This document shows, in pieces, positions 1 through 9,973 of a stretch of DNA of 54,454 nucleotides (its first letter is position 1; every line of letters starts with the position of its first letter). The translations under genes and the position numbers were made by a program. The notes under the pieces were generated by a model. It had not been told where the DNA came from, did not search any database, and worked only from the letters and a program-made list of their open reading frames with translations. The stretch is from an uncultured Oscillospiraceae bacterium (GTDB lineage Bacteria; Bacillota; Clostridia; Oscillospirales; Oscillospiraceae). Location of the stretch: the NCBI GenBank assembly GCA_934646005.1, contig CAKUED010000020.1, forward strand, positions 1 to 54,454, read 5' to 3'.

Positions 1-78
1 CTTAACAGGATTTTTTGCTCATCGCCATAGGCTCTTCTGAACCACGCGTCTAACACGTGGTTTTCTTTATACAAAAAA
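1..78 (+). terminator. Left-edge segment with a terminator for a gene outside the window
   Basis: No gene is visible here. A hairpin at about 42-63 (AACCACG paired with CGTGGTT) is followed on the plus strand by a T-rich stretch (ttttcttta). It fits a rho-independent terminator of a plus-strand gene that ends left of the window. Confidence 0.5.
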
Positions 79-102
79 CGCGGCAGGCGCTTGCCTGCCG
101 CG
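75..102 (-). terminator. rho-independent terminator of rsmG
   Basis: A 10-bp GC-rich stem (CGCGGCAGGC / GCCTGCCGCG) lies at 79-102. Read on the minus strand it is followed by TTTTTTG, just past the rsmG stop codon. Confidence 0.8.
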
Positions 103-107
103 ATGGT

Positions 108-800
108 TTAGAGCGGGGATTTTTTGATTTTCGCAAAGGCGCGGGGGTATTGCTTGGGGGTCGGGGTCACTTTTTCGATGATGACGACGCGGTGGGTGGT
201 GTCGGCTACCGGGTATTCATAGATCCTCTGCACCCTGCCGCCAAGCGTGCGGATGGCGCGCTGCGCCTCGTCCACTTCCTCCTGCGCGAGCGCGCCCTTC
301 ATGGCGAGGAACTGACCGCCCACGCGCACGAACGGCAGGCACAGCTCCGCCAGCACGTTCAGCCGCGCGACGGCGCGGGACGTGACCACGTCATACTGCT
401 CGCGGCGCTGCGCGGCGTATTCCTCCGCGCGGGCGGTGACGATCTCCGCCTCCACGCCAAGTCCCGGCAGCACCTCCGCCAGCCAGTTCATGCGCTTTGC
501 CAGCGAATCGAGCAGCGTCAATTGGATGGACGGCTCGGCGATCTTCAGCGGCACGCCGGGAAAGCCTGCGCCGCAGCCGACGTCGAGCACGCGTTTGCCC
601 GCCAGCTCTGCCGCATCCAGCAGCGCCAGGCTGTCGAGAAAATGAAGCTGCGCCACGGCAGCGGGGTCTGTGATGGCGGTCAGGTTCATGACCCGGTTTT
701 TTTCCAGCAGCGCCGCGCCGAAGGCGCAGAGCGTATCGACCGTTTGCCCGTCCAGCGCGCGCCCGCGCGATCGCAAACCGTCCAGCAGCGTCTGTTTCAT
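108..800 (-). CDS. rsmG: 16S rRNA (guanine527-N7)-methyltransferase RsmG
   Basis: The 230-residue product is the usual length for RsmG (GidB), which methylates N7 of G527 in 16S rRNA using S-adenosylmethionine. The family motif NLTAI is at residues 39-43, FLDSL at 54-58, and the SAM-binding glycine loop VGCGAGFPG at 74-82. The ATG at 800 is preceded by GAGG. It lies directly downstream of the transketolase pair on the same strand, but a terminator hairpin separates them. In many Firmicutes rsmG adjoins noc/parAB at the origin; that is not the case here. Confidence 0.95.
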   Translation of the reverse strand: MKQTLLDGLRSRGRALDGQTVDTLCAFGAALLEKNRVMNLTAITDPAAVAQLHFLDSLALLDAAELAGKRVLDVGCGAGFPGVPLKIAEPSIQLTLLDSLAKRMNWLAEVLPGLGVEAEIVTARAEEYAAQRREQYDVVTSRAVARLNVLAELCLPFVRVGGQFLAMKGALAQEEVDEAQRAIRTLGGRVQRIYEYPVADTTHRVVIIEKVTPTPKQYPRAFAKIKKSPL

Positions 801-814
801 CGCATTACCTCATA

Positions 815-847
815 AAAATAGTGGGAAGCACGCTGTGCTTCCCACTT
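815..847 (-). terminator. terminator after the transketolase pair
   Basis: An inverted repeat GTGGGAAGCAC / GTGCTTCCCAC, followed on the minus strand by ATTTTTAT, lies between the transketolase stop and the rsmG start. The T tract also forms part of the rsmG 5' region. Confidence 0.75.
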
Positions 848-859
848 ATTATACAAAAC

Positions 860-1807
860 TTACTTTTTGAGTGCAACGGCTTTCTTTGCCTTTTCCGCGA
901 TGCCGGCGGGCGTGATGCCGTATGCCTCGAGGACGGCGGGCGCTTTGCCGCTGCGTCCGAACTCGTCCTCAACGCCGTGGCGCACGACGGGCACGGGGTA
1001 CTCCTCACCCAGCAGCTCGGCAACAGCCGCGCCCAGACCGCCGAGGACGTTCGCCTCTTCGGTGGTGACGATCGCACCGGTCTCCTTCGCAGCCTTCAGA
1101 ACCAGCTCACGGTCGAGCGGCTTGATGGTGTGCATATCAATGACGCGGGCGCTGATGCCGTCCGCCGCCAGCAGGTCCGCCGCGGCGAGCGCCATCTGCA
1201 CGTTCATGCCGACGGCGATGATGGTCACGTCCGAGCCGTCGCGCAGGGTGACGCCCTTGCCGATCTCAAACTTGTAGCCGGGGATGGAGTCCGTCACGGT
1301 CTCCACCGCGAGTCTGCCGAGGCGCATATACGCCGGGCCGTCAAAGTTCACGAGCGCCTCGACCGCCGCGCGCATTTCGTTGCCGTCGCACGGGCAGAGC
1401 ACGGTCATGCCGGGGATGGCGCGCATGATGGCGAAGTCCTCGATGCACTGATGGGTCGCGCCGTCCTCACCGACGGACAGACCGCCGTGGCTGCCGACGA
1501 CCTTGACGTTCAGATGCGGGTAGCAGACGGTGTTGCGCACCTGCTCCCACGCGCGCCCGGCGGCGAACATGGCGAATGTGTTCACGAACGGCTTGTAGCC
1601 GCACAGGCTCATACCGGCGGCAACGCCGACCATGTTTGCCTCGGCGATGCCCATATCAAAGAAGCGCTCAGGGCAGGCTTCCTTGAAGAACTTGGACATG
1701 GTCGCGCCCGCGAGGTCGGCGTCAAAGCAGACCAGCTCCGGGTATTTTTCAGCCAGCGCGCCCAGCGCGCGGCCGTATGCTTCACGAGTAGCGATTTTTT
1801 CAGCCAT
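860..1807 (-). CDS. transketolase, C-terminal subunit
   Basis: The 315-residue protein corresponds to the pyrimidine-binding and C-terminal domains of transketolase, which moves two-carbon ketol units in the non-oxidative pentose phosphate pathway. The GIAEANMVG segment (about 53-61) carries the catalytic Glu (E55) that activates thiamine diphosphate. The start at 1807 follows the stop of the N-terminal subunit gene by three bases, and its ribosome site GGAGGG lies in that gene's end. Split transketolase encoded by two adjacent genes is common in Clostridia and archaea. The two chains should assemble into one active site. Confidence 0.93.
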   Translation of the reverse strand: MAEKIATREAYGRALGALAEKYPELVCFDADLAGATMSKFFKEACPERFFDMGIAEANMVGVAAGMSLCGYKPFVNTFAMFAAGRAWEQVRNTVCYPHLNVKVVGSHGGLSVGEDGATHQCIEDFAIMRAIPGMTVLCPCDGNEMRAAVEALVNFDGPAYMRLGRLAVETVTDSIPGYKFEIGKGVTLRDGSDVTIIAVGMNVQMALAAADLLAADGISARVIDMHTIKPLDRELVLKAAKETGAIVTTEEANVLGGLGAAVAELLGEEYPVPVVRHGVEDEFGRSGKAPAVLEAYGITPAGIAEKAKKAVALKK

Positions 1808-1810
1808 TTT

Positions 1811-2653
1811 TTAACCCTCCAGTTCCTTGATGACCGCTTCCAGCTCCGCCTTGGCGGTGGCGAACTGCTCATCGTTGGGCGCTTTGCCGTGCCAGCCGGC
1901 GTTGTTTTCCATGAAGCTCACGCCCTTGCCCTTGACAGTCTTGGCAAGGATGACGGTGGGCTGACCCTTCGTGGCGGCAGCCTCCTTGTACGCGGCGTCG
2001 ATGCTCTCAAAATCGTGACCGTCGCACTTGACAACGTGCCAGCCGAACGCTTCAAACTTCTTGTCCAGCGGCTCGGTGGGCATGACGTCCTTCGTTGCGC
2101 CGTCGATCTGCAGGCCGTTCACGTCCACGCACGCGCAGAGGTTATCGAGGTGATACTTGTTGGCAGCCATCGCCGCTTCCCAGACCTGACCCTCGGCAAG
2201 CTCGCCGTCGCCAAGGATGGCGTACACGCGGTAGTCCTTGCCGGACTGCTTGCCGGCCAGCGCCATGCCGACCGCCACGGAGATGCCCTGACCGAGAGAG
2301 CCGGTGGACATATCTACGCCGGGGTTATAGTGCATCTCGACGTGCCCGGACATATGCCCGTCGATGCGGCGGAACATCTTGAGGTTTTCCACCGGGAAGA
2401 ATCCGCGCAGCGCCAGCACGGGGTAAACGGCGGGCGAGCAGTGACCCTTGGACATCACAAAGCGGTCGCGGTCTGCCCACTGCGGGTTTTTCGGATCGAC
2501 GCGCATGGCGTCAAAATAGAGGTACGTCAGAACGTCCATGCAGCTCAGCGAGCCGCCGGGATGACCCGACGCGGCATCGTGCACCATCTGCACGCCCAGC
2601 AGACGCGCTTTGGCGGCGTTCAGCTTCAGCTCCTGCAGTTTGTTTTTTTCCAT
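1811..2653 (-). CDS. transketolase, N-terminal subunit
   Basis: The 280-residue chain carries the thiamine-diphosphate binding half of transketolase. The cofactor motif starts with GDG at 148-150 and ends at N179, and the conserved SGHPGG is at about 29-34. I take the ATG at 2653 rather than the longer open frame because AAGGAAGGA lies just upstream and family homology begins there. It is the first gene of a two-gene operon with the C-terminal subunit. A possible promoter upstream has -10 TATGAT near 2720 with a weak -35. Confidence 0.93.
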   Translation of the reverse strand: MEKNKLQELKLNAAKARLLGVQMVHDAASGHPGGSLSCMDVLTYLYFDAMRVDPKNPQWADRDRFVMSKGHCSPAVYPVLALRGFFPVENLKMFRRIDGHMSGHVEMHYNPGVDMSTGSLGQGISVAVGMALAGKQSGKDYRVYAILGDGELAEGQVWEAAMAANKYHLDNLCACVDVNGLQIDGATKDVMPTEPLDKKFEAFGWHVVKCDGHDFESIDAAYKEAAATKGQPTVILAKTVKGKGVSFMENNAGWHGKAPNDEQFATAKAELEAVIKELEG

Positions 2654-2769
2654 AACGATTCCTTCCTTCTTGGATGCTGTTTGTTTATGTTGAGTCATGT
2701 TGCTTTGCTCATTCTGTATCATACCGCAAAACCGGGGATTTTTCCAGTGGTATTTGCAAAATATTACGA

Positions 2770-2940
2770 TTTTTTCGGAGCGGGCAGGAGCGCGCGATCC
2801 GGCGAGAGGATTCGGCGAGAAATTTTACTTCAAGACAAGGTTTGGGAAACGCAGACATACTTTGTGTATTTCAAGTTTTCCAAACCGCAGGATTGGAGCA
2901 AAAGGTCCGCCGAAGCCCGAAGCCGGGATCGCGCGATGCT
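2770..2940. repeat. dispersed repeat, copy 1
   Basis: This non-coding block matches, in inverted orientation, the segment at about 39770-39895. Shared blocks include a run of more than 20 bases around CTTGAAATACACAAAG at the core (near 2857-2885 here) and a TCTCGCCGAATC block (near 2810-2822). Ends are only approximate because similarity fades. It lies between two convergently unrelated genes and has no open frame with coding signs. Confidence 0.6.
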
Positions 2941-2943
2941 GCC

Positions 2944-4302
2944 CTAATTCTTGAGACTCTGCATCGGGGCGGGGATGCGTCCGCCGCGGCTTACAAACAC
3001 GGCGGGCGATTCGGGATGCACCGCCATGACCGGCGCCGCGCCCAGAAGTCCACCAAATTCCACATGATCGCCGACCGTTTTTCCCGGCGCGGGGATGAGC
3101 CGGACGGCAGTCGTTTTGCTGTTGACCATACCGATGGCGGCCTCGTCGGCGATGATGGCGGCGATGGTCTCGGCGCTCGTGTCGCCGGGGACGGCGATCA
3201 TGTCCAGCCCCACGGAGCAGACGCACGTCATCGCCTCCAGCTTATCGAGGCTCAGAACGCCCGCCTGCGCGGCGGCGATCATGCCCTCGTCCTCCGAGAC
3301 GGGGATGAACGCGCCCGACAGCCCGCCGACCGAGCCGGACGCCATCAGTCCGCCCTTTTTGACCGCGTCGTTCAGGAGCGCCAGCGCGGCGGTCGTGCCG
3401 TGCGTGCCGCACGTTTCAAGACCCATTTCCTCTAAGATACGCGCCACGCTGTCGCCCACGGCGGGCGTGGGCGCGAGCGACAGATCGACCACGCCGAAGG
3501 GCACATTCAGGCGGCGCGATGCCTCCTGCGCCACGAGCTGCCCCATGCGGGTGATGCGGAAGGCGGTCTTTTTGACCGTCTCGGCGACGACGTCGAGCGG
3601 CGCACCCTTCACGCCTTGCAGCGCGTGGTACACCACGCCCGGACCGGACACGCCCACGTTCAGCACGCACTCCGCCTCGCCCACGCCGTGCATCGCGCCC
3701 GCCATAAACGGGTTATCCTCCACGGCGTTGCAGAAGATCACGAGCTTGGCGCAGCCCAGCCCGTCGCGGTCTTTTGTCAGCTCGGCGGTCCTTTTGACGA
3801 TGACGCCCATCTCGCGCACGGCGTCCATGTTGATGCCCGCCTTGGTGGTGGCGACGTTCACGCTGGAGCAGACCACGTCCGTCTCCGCCAGCGCCTGCGG
3901 GATGGCGGCGAGCAGCCGCCGGTCGCCGGAGGTCATGCCCTTGTGCACGAGCGCGGAAAAGCCGCCGATGAAGTCCACGCCGCACGTCTTTGCCGCACGG
4001 TCAAGGGCTTTTGCAAACGGCACAAAGTCCTCTGTTTCACACGCGCCCGCCACGAGCGAGATGGGCGTGACAGAGATGCGCTTGTTCACAATGGGAATGC
4101 CCAGCTCCCGCTCGATGGCGCAGCCGGTGGGCACAAGGTCTTCTGCCAGACGGCAGATCTTGTCGTAAATTTTCCGCGCGCAGGCGGCGGGGTCGGGATC
4201 GGCGCAGTCCAGCAGGGAGATGCCCATGGTGATGGTGCGGATGTCCAGATGCTGGTGGTCGATCATATCGACGGTGGACATGATGTCGGAATGTTTGAGC
4301 AT
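2944..4302 (-). CDS. UPF0210 (PFL family, DUF711) protein
   Basis: The 452-residue protein belongs to the UPF0210/DUF711 family. Recognition is from the N-terminal [14 protein letters not shown], the [14 protein letters not shown] region and a C-terminal glycine-rich stretch near [11 protein letters not shown]. Its biochemical role is not established; the fold is related to glycyl-radical-enzyme-like barrels. The start at 4302 is chosen because family homology begins there, ten bases after the ACT-domain gene. The ACT-domain plus UPF0210 pairing is a conserved neighbourhood in Firmicutes, so the two proteins probably act together. Confidence 0.88.
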   Translation of the reverse strand: MLKHSDIMSTVDMIDHQHLDIRTITMGISLLDCADPDPAACARKIYDKICRLAEDLVPTGCAIERELGIPIVNKRISVTPISLVAGACETEDFVPFAKALDRAAKTCGVDFIGGFSALVHKGMTSGDRRLLAAIPQALAETDVVCSSVNVATTKAGINMDAVREMGVIVKRTAELTKDRDGLGCAKLVIFCNAVEDNPFMAGAMHGVGEAECVLNVGVSGPGVVYHALQGVKGAPLDVVAETVKKTAFRITRMGQLVAQEASRRLNVPFGVVDLSLAPTPAVGDSVARILEEMGLETCGTHGTTAALALLNDAVKKGGLMASGSVGGLSGAFIPVSEDEGMIAAAQAGVLSLDKLEAMTCVCSVGLDMIAVPGDTSAETIAAIIADEAAIGMVNSKTTAVRLIPAPGKTVGDHVEFGGLLGAAPVMAVHPESPAVFVSRGGRIPAPMQSLKN

Positions 4303-4312
4303 GGCAGTTCCC

Positions 4313-4588
4313 TCACACGGTGTGCATGGCGTCAAAGATGTCCTCGCGCTGGATGCGCACGGACAGCCCCATTTCCGCGCCCTTATCGTCCAGACGCGCG
4401 CGCACGGTCTCAAAATCCGGCGTGGCGGCGCACGGCTGCACGCGCATGATCATGGTGAACATCCCGGACATGATGGTCTGGCTGATCTCCAGCACGTTTA
4501 AGTCGAGGTCTGCCAGCGTGCGGCAGATCTCCGCGATGATGCCCACGCGGTCAGGACCAACAACGGTGACAATGGCGGTCGTATTCAT
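4313..4588 (-). CDS. ACT-domain protein, UPF0237 type
   Basis: A 91-residue protein consisting of essentially one ACT domain. The N-terminal [19 protein letters not shown] segment is typical of amino-acid-sensing ACT folds of the GcvR/UPF0237 type. The ATG at 4588 is preceded by GGAGG (minus strand), so the longer open frame is not used. It is the first gene of a two-gene unit with the UPF0210 protein ten bases downstream, and is likely a small regulatory or ligand-binding subunit. The ligand cannot be read from the sequence. Confidence 0.88.
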   Translation of the reverse strand: MNTTAIVTVVGPDRVGIIAEICRTLADLDLNVLEISQTIMSGMFTMIMRVQPCAATPDFETVRARLDDKGAEMGLSVRIQREDIFDAMHTV

Positions 4589-5223
4589 AAAAGTTCCTCC
4601 AAAAAGTGCAATGATCGCACATAGTTGCGTATTTATTTTTGAGGCAGCGGCGATTTGCAGAAGTGCCATGGCTTCCCCTCGGGGGGTCGATTCCCCCTAT
4701 CAGGGGGAAATGCCCCGAAGGGGCAAAGGGGGTAGGGATAGCTGTCGGCGAAGCCGACTGATGAGGGGAAGGGTTCTTATTTCTGAGCTGCCGTGCGTTT
4801 TGGTGCACCATCGACGCGTGCCCCCGTAAGGCTCCCTTGTGTAAAGGGAGCTGTCAGCCGAAGGCTGACTGAGGGATTGCGCAGTAGGCACTCACAAGGT
4901 TGAATGCGCCAATGCGACCCCGCTGAATCTTCCAAACCAGCGTAGAGGAGGGGTTCTACGGATTCGCATTGGTGCATTCCAATTTACAACATTGTACCGC
5001 ACAATCCTTTCGTCACGGCTTCGCCGTGCCACCTCCCTTTACACAAGGGAGGCTTTGGTGCGGTGCAAACGTGGCAGCATCTCAGAACGTACAGCCCTTC
5101 TCCTCATCCGTCAGCCTTCGGCTGCCACCTTCCCCTCAAGGGGAAGGCTTTGGGGGGTGCGTGCATATTTTGCGGCTTTGCGGATAAACGGCAGGGAGGG
5201 GCGCTGCCCCTCCCCTTGGATCT
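4589..5223. repeat. intergenic block of palindromic repeats
   Basis: About 630 bases without a credible gene. There are at least four short repeat units. One at about 4665-4770 has GGGGGAATCG and a GTCGGCTTCGCCGAC hairpin. One at about 4826-4878 has GCTCCCTTGTGTAAAGGGAG followed by GTCAGCCGAAGGCTGAC. One at about 5010-5057 has CACGGCTTCGCCGTG followed by CCTCCCTTTACACAAGGGAG. One at about 5100-5155 has CAGCCTTCGGCTG followed by CCTTCCCCTCAAGGGGAAGG. The third type recurs at 44845-44898. They resemble REP/MITE-like non-autonomous repeats. Confidence 0.7.
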
Positions 5224-6639
5224 TTAATATGCCAGCTTCTCTTCCAGCCAGGTCTTCAGCTCGCTGATGGGGACGCGGACCTGCTGCATGGTGTCGCGGT
5301 CACGGATGGTGACGGCGTTGTCGGCGGCGACGCTCTTTTCGGGGTCGCCCACGGTGTCAAAGTCCACGGTGATGCAGTACGGCGTGCCGATCTCGTCCTC
5401 GCGGCGGTAGCGCTTGCCGATCGAGCCGGTCTCGTCAAAGTCGATCATCCAGTATTTGCTCAGCTCGTCATGGAGCTTCCGCGCAGGCTCAGAGAGCTTT
5501 TTGGACAGCGGCAGGATGGCTGCCTTGAACGGCGCGAGCGCCGGATGCAGGTGCAGCACGACGCGCACGTCGTTCTTCGCCTCGTCGATGACCTCCTCGT
5601 CATACGCTTCGCACAGGAACGCCAGCGCTACGCGGTCACAGCCGAGCGACGGCTCGATGACATACGGGATATAGTGCTCGTTCTTCTCCTGATCGAAATA
5701 CGTCAGGTCCTTGCCGGAGGCTTCCTGATGGCGCTTCAGGTCATAATCCGTGCGGTCGGCAATGCCCCAGAGCTCACCCCAGTCGGTGAACGGGAACGCG
5801 TATTCAATATCCGTCGTGGCTCTCGAATAGAACGCCAGCTCCGCCGGCTCATGGTCGCGCAGGCGCAGGTTCTCGTCCTGGATGCCGAGCGTCTTGAGCC
5901 AGTTCACGCAGTAGTCCTTCCAGTAGGCGAACCATTCGAGGTCCGTGCCCGGCTGGCAGAAGAACTCACACTCCATCTGCTCAAACTCACGCGTGCGGAA
6001 GGTAAAGTTGCCCGGCGTGATCTCGTTGCGGAACGCCTTGCCCACCTGACACACGCCGAACGGCAGCTTGCGGCGCGTGGTGCGCTGGATGTTCTGGAAG
6101 TTCACGAAAATACCCTGCGCGGTCTCGGGGCGCAGATAGCACGTCGAGGACGAATCCTCCGTCACGCCGATGGCGGTCTTGAACATGAGGTTAAACTTGC
6201 GGATGGGGGTAAAGTCGTGCTTGCCGCACACGGGGCAGACGATGTCCTCATGCTCGGCGATAAATTTATCCATCTCGTCAAAGCTCATCGCGTCCACGTT
6301 GATCTCGGGATGCTCCTCGCCGATGAGCTTGTCGGCGCGGTGGCGCGCCTTGCACGCCTTGCAGTCGAGCAGGGGGTCGGAGAAGCTCGAAACGTGCCCC
6401 GTGGTGATCCACGTCTGCGGGTTCATGATGATCGCCGCGTCCAGACCGACGTTATACGGGCTCTCTTGCACGAACTTTTTCAGCCACGCCCTTTTGACGT
6501 TGTTCTTGAACTCCACGCCCAAAGGACCGTAGTCCCAGCTGTTGGCAAGTCCGCCGTAAATTTCACTGCCGGCGAACACAAAGCCGCGGTTTTTGCAGAG
6601 CGCGATGATCTTATCCATCGTTTTTTCGGAATTTTTCAT
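5224..6639 (-). CDS. glyS: glycyl-tRNA synthetase (single-chain type)
   Basis: A 471-residue class II synthetase of the dimeric, eukaryote-like form, which charges tRNA-Gly. The N-terminal [22 protein letters not shown], the [16 protein letters not shown] motif-2 area and the C-terminal anticodon-binding domain starting near [16 protein letters not shown] are all typical. Length is normal. The ATG at 6639 is preceded by AGGAGGAAGG. The leader is only about 40 bases from a good promoter, so there is no room for a T-box, unlike many Firmicute glyS genes. Confidence 0.96.
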   Translation of the reverse strand: MKNSEKTMDKIIALCKNRGFVFAGSEIYGGLANSWDYGPLGVEFKNNVKRAWLKKFVQESPYNVGLDAAIIMNPQTWITTGHVSSFSDPLLDCKACKARHRADKLIGEEHPEINVDAMSFDEMDKFIAEHEDIVCPVCGKHDFTPIRKFNLMFKTAIGVTEDSSSTCYLRPETAQGIFVNFQNIQRTTRRKLPFGVCQVGKAFRNEITPGNFTFRTREFEQMECEFFCQPGTDLEWFAYWKDYCVNWLKTLGIQDENLRLRDHEPAELAFYSRATTDIEYAFPFTDWGELWGIADRTDYDLKRHQEASGKDLTYFDQEKNEHYIPYVIEPSLGCDRVALAFLCEAYDEEVIDEAKNDVRVVLHLHPALAPFKAAILPLSKKLSEPARKLHDELSKYWMIDFDETGSIGKRYRREDEIGTPYCITVDFDTVGDPEKSVAADNAVTIRDRDTMQQVRVPISELKTWLEEKLAY

Positions 6640-6683
6640 AAGGCTACCCTTCCTCCTGCCGAATTTTCTCTTATAACCTACTT

Positions 6684-6711
6684 ATTATAATGAAATTGCT
6701 TGTAAAGTCAA
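6684..6711 (-). promoter_or_regulatory. sigma-A promoter of glyS
   Basis: On the minus strand, TTGACT (6706-6711) and TATAAT (6684-6689) are separated by 16 bases. Transcription would begin about 35-40 bases before the glyS ATG. Confidence 0.75.
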
Positions 6712-6816
6712 CCGTTCCGGGCGGTTTTCGCGGCTTTGCAGGCGGGAAATTCTGAATTTCTATGAAGCCGCTTTTCCTTTGGCGGGAATTGTGCTATACT
6801 TCGTAGGTAGCTTATT

Positions 6817-7890
6817 ATGGGGGACGAGGCTTTGAAAACGATCGGACGGGTGATCCTGGCGGCGGTGCTGCTGGCGGTGAGCGCACTGCTCATGCTGTTG
6901 GCAAAAAGCGCGCCGGACGCGATCTTCGGCTTTTATACGCAATTTTCCCGCGCGGCGCTGGAGGTCATCGGGCGCGTGACGGGCTGGGTGCCGTTTGCGC
7001 TGTGGGAGGCGCTGCTGGCGCTGCTCATTTTGTGGGCGCTGTACACGCTCGTGCGCAGCTTTGAGAAAAAGCGCTTTCTGCGGTGGCTGGCGGGGCTGTT
7101 TCTCGGCGTGAGCGCGCTGGCGTTCGCGTTCGTGGCGCTGTGGGGGCTCAACCACTACGACGCCGGTGTGGGGGAAAAGCTGGGGCTTTCGGTGCGCGAA
7201 TACTCCGTGCAGGAGCTGACGGACGCGACGGCGTTTTACGCGCGGGAGCTGAGCCGCCTTGCGCCGGAGCTGCCGCGCGATGACGAGGGCGTGGCGCAGT
7301 TTGACGAGTTTTCGCAGCTTGCCGCCCGCGCGGGCGAGGGCTATATGCCGCTCGGCGAGCGGTACGAGCTGTTCTCCGGCAGCACGGCGAAGGTCAAGCG
7401 CCTGACGGCGTGGCAGCTTTACAGCCGCTTCGGCACAACGGGCATTTATATGTGCCTCACGGCGGAGGCGGGCGTGAACCCGGACACCTATGTGGCATGG
7501 CTGCCGTTTACGATGTGCCACGAGCAGGCGCACGGCAAGGGCGTGGCTGCCGAGGACGGGGCGAATTTCTGCGCGTATCTGGCGTGCATGGAAAATTCCG
7601 ACGTGCAGTTCCGCTATTCCGGCGCGCTGGCGGCGTTTGTGTACTGCTCGAACGCACTGACAAAGGTCAACTCCGCCGCCGCGGGCGAAATTTGGGCGCA
7701 GCTCGACCCGGGCGCGCTGTCCGACATCCGCGCGGCGAACAAGCACTACGCACAGTATGAGGGCAAGGTGCAGGACGCGGTGCAGAAGGTGAATGATACC
7801 TACCTCAAAGCCTTCTCCGAGGAGGCGGGCGTGCAGAGCTACGGCGAGGTGGCGGACCTGCTGATCGCGTGGTATCAGGAGCGGACCTGA
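6817..7890 (+). CDS. DUF3810 membrane protein with HExxH motif
   Basis: The 357-residue protein has three hydrophobic segments in the first 110 residues (about 11-30, 60-80, 90-110) and then a soluble domain. That domain has HEQAH at 235-239 and a downstream Glu (E246), the layout of a gluzincin-like zinc metallopeptidase. It matches the DUF3810 family, whose function is not established. A likely promoter -10 (TATACT) lies about 25 bases before the start; the ribosome site GTAGGTAG is weak. The gene stands alone between glyS and fhs and ends at a strong terminator. Zinc-peptidase activity is inference from the motif. Confidence 0.85.
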   Translation: MGDEALKTIGRVILAAVLLAVSALLMLLAKSAPDAIFGFYTQFSRAALEVIGRVTGWVPFALWEALLALLILWALYTLVRSFEKKRFLRWLAGLFLGVSALAFAFVALWGLNHYDAGVGEKLGLSVREYSVQELTDATAFYARELSRLAPELPRDDEGVAQFDEFSQLAARAGEGYMPLGERYELFSGSTAKVKRLTAWQLYSRFGTTGIYMCLTAEAGVNPDTYVAWLPFTMCHEQAHGKGVAAEDGANFCAYLACMENSDVQFRYSGALAAFVYCSNALTKVNSAAAGEIWAQLDPGALSDIRAANKHYAQYEGKVQDAVQKVNDTYLKAFSEEAGVQSYGEVADLLIAWYQERT

Positions 7891-7923
7891 CGCAAAATGG
7901 TATAGCTATTTCAAAATGTACAT

Positions 7924-7960
7924 AATGTGCCCCGTTATCTTGATAGCGGGGCACATTTTT
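7924..7960 (+). terminator. terminator after the DUF3810 gene
   Basis: Perfect long stem AATGTGCCCCGTTATC / GATAGCGGGGCACATT followed by TTTTTG. Confidence 0.9.
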
Positions 7961-8005
7961 GTGAAAAATGCCTGAAAAAATACCTGCTTTTTGTGAAACG
8001 GCACA

Positions 8006-8034
8006 TTGACTTACATCCCGCGGCGTGATATTCT
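8006..8034 (+). promoter_or_regulatory. sigma-A promoter of the fhs operon
   Basis: TTGACT at 8006-8011 and TATTCT at 8029-8034 with a 17-base spacer. The predicted start near 8041 gives a leader of about 115 bases before the fhs ATG. Confidence 0.8.
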
Positions 8035-8037
8035 AAA

Positions 8038-8140
8038 GCCGATCGGAACGATCAGAGGATCAGCGCCGAATCATGCTGATGTTTGGATGCACGGCGCCGA
8101 AATCATCATAATCCGCGGGGGTGTTAAGACCCTGCGGCAC
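8038..8140 (+). ncRNA. structured 5' leader of fhs
   Basis: Three nested or consecutive helices can be drawn. There is a small hairpin GATCGGAACGATC; a long helix closed by GCGCCG (near 8063) with CGGCGC (near 8092), flanked by GGAT/ATCC; and a 3' hairpin CCGCGGGGGT / ACCCTGCGG (near 8111-8136) just before the ribosome site AAGGAGGA. I could not match it to the THF, ZTP (pfl), glycine or SAM riboswitch consensus. A cis-regulatory RNA is plausible but unproven. Confidence 0.4.
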
Positions 8141-8154
8141 AAGGAGGATACACC

Positions 8155-9966
8155 ATGGCAATCGAATTTAAGGACGGCAAGTATGTGAACCCCGAAACCG
8201 GGCGCGTCACGCTCGACCCCACGATCTACAAGGATTGGCAGATCGCGGAGGAAGCGGAAAAAACGCTGCCCCCCGTGGATTATTTCCGGGAAAAGCTGGG
8301 GCTTCTGCCCGAGGAGATCATCCCCTACGGCAAGACCCCGAAGATCGACTTCATCAAGGTCATGAACCGCCTGAAGGATAAGCCCGACGGCAAGTTCATC
8401 GAAGTCACCGCCATCACCCCCACCCCGTTCGGCGAGGGCAAGTCCACCGTCTCCCTGGGTCTGATCGAGGGCCTTGGCAAGCTGGGCAAGAACGTCGGCG
8501 GCGCGCTGCGTCAGCCCTCCGGCGGCCCGACGATGAACGTCAAGGGCACGGCGGCCGGCGGCGGCAACGCTCTGCTCATGCCGATGACCGAGTTCTCCCT
8601 GGGTCTGACCGGCGATATTAACGACATTATGAACGCCCACAACCTCGCCATGGTCGCGCTCAACGCGCGTATGCAGCACGAGCGCAACAACAACGACGAG
8701 TGGCTGGCAAAGAAGGGTCTCAAGCGCCTCGACATCGACCCGAAGCGTGTGGAAATGGGCTGGGTCATGGACTTCTGCGCGCAGGGTCTGCGCAACATCA
8801 TCATCGGCATCGGCGGCAGACTGGACGGCTTCATGATGGAGTCCAAGTTCGGCATCGCGGTCGGCTCGGAGCTGATGGCGATTTTGGCTGTTGCCCGCGA
8901 CCTGAAGGATCTGCGCGAGCGCATCGGCAAGATCGTGGTCGCCTACTCCCGCAGCGGCGAGCCCGTCACCTGTGAAGACCTCGAAGTTGCCGGCGCGATG
9001 ACCGCGTGGATGCGCAACTGCATCAACCCCACCATGTGCTACTCGGTCGAGCATCAGCCCGTCCTCGTGCACGCAGGTCCGTTTGCAAACATCGCCATCG
9101 GTCAGTCCTCCGTCATCGCCGACCGTCTGGCGCTCAAGCTGTTTGACTATCACGTCACCGAGTCCGGCTTCGCTGCCGACATCGGCTTTGAAAAGTTCTG
9201 GAACGTCAAGACCCGCCTGTCCGGGCTGACGCCGAACGTCTCCGTTCTGGTCGCGACCGTCCGCGCGCTCAAGATGCACGGCGGCGGCCCGAAGGTCACC
9301 CCGGGCGCGCCCCTTGCCAAGGAGTACACCGAGGAGAATCTGGAGCTGCTCGAAAAGGGCACCTGCAACCTCTTCCACCATGTGCGCACCATCAAGAAGT
9401 CCGGCATCAACCCCGTCGTCTGCATCAACCGCTTCTACACCGACACCGACGCCGAGATCGCGCTGCTGAAGAAGCTGTGCAAGGAGCACGGCGTGCGCTG
9501 CGCGGAGTCCAACCACTGGCGCTACGGCGGCGAAGGCGCGATCGAGCTGGCACAGGCGGTCGTGGAGGCGTGCGAGGAGCCGGTCAACATCAAGTTCCTG
9601 TATGACCTTGAGATGCCGCTGCGTCAGCGCGTCGAGCTGATCGCCAAGGAAGTCTACGGCGCTGACGGCGTGGACTGGGCGCCGCTCGCGGCTCAGAAGG
9701 CGGAGCGCTTCGAGTCCGACCCGAAGTACAAGGACTACTGCACCATGATGGTCAAGACGCACCTGTCCCTGTCCGACGATCCCACCAAGAAGGGCGAGCC
9801 CACCGGCTGGCGTCTTGCGATCCGCGACATTCTGGAATACGGCGGCGCGAAGTTCCTCTGCCCGATGGCGGGCACGATCTCCATGATGCCCGGCACGGCT
9901 GCCAACCCGGCATACCGGCGCATCGACGTCGATACCGAGACCGGCAAGGTTTCCGGCTTGTTCTAA
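8155..9966 (+). CDS. fhs: formate-tetrahydrofolate ligase
   Basis: A 603-residue ATP-dependent ligase making 10-formyl-tetrahydrofolate from formate, the entry step of the methyl branch of one-carbon metabolism. The nucleotide-binding loop TPFGEGKST is at about 90-98. Further conserved blocks are [19 protein letters not shown] and the C-terminal [16 protein letters not shown]. It is longer than the roughly 556-residue clostridial enzymes; part of the excess is about 20 residues before the nucleotide loop. The AAGGAGGA site fits the ATG at 8155. It is followed, after a terminator and a repeat, by fchA and folD, giving formate to methylene-THF interconversion. Confidence 0.96.
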   Translation: MAIEFKDGKYVNPETGRVTLDPTIYKDWQIAEEAEKTLPPVDYFREKLGLLPEEIIPYGKTPKIDFIKVMNRLKDKPDGKFIEVTAITPTPFGEGKSTVSLGLIEGLGKLGKNVGGALRQPSGGPTMNVKGTAAGGGNALLMPMTEFSLGLTGDINDIMNAHNLAMVALNARMQHERNNNDEWLAKKGLKRLDIDPKRVEMGWVMDFCAQGLRNIIIGIGGRLDGFMMESKFGIAVGSELMAILAVARDLKDLRERIGKIVVAYSRSGEPVTCEDLEVAGAMTAWMRNCINPTMCYSVEHQPVLVHAGPFANIAIGQSSVIADRLALKLFDYHVTESGFAADIGFEKFWNVKTRLSGLTPNVSVLVATVRALKMHGGGPKVTPGAPLAKEYTEENLELLEKGTCNLFHHVRTIKKSGINPVVCINRFYTDTDAEIALLKKLCKEHGVRCAESNHWRYGGEGAIELAQAVVEACEEPVNIKFLYDLEMPLRQRVELIAKEVYGADGVDWAPLAAQKAERFESDPKYKDYCTMMVKTHLSLSDDPTKKGEPTGWRLAIRDILEYGGAKFLCPMAGTISMMPGTAANPAYRRIDVDTETGKVSGLF

Positions 9967-9973
9967 AAAATGC

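Noticed and set aside
6640..6680. T-box leader for glyS
   Set aside because: The promoter leaves only about 40 bases before the start codon and no T-box sequence is present.
8038..8150. THF or ZTP riboswitch before fhs
   Set aside because: The diagnostic conserved sequences of both classes are missing, so only an unassigned structured leader is reported.
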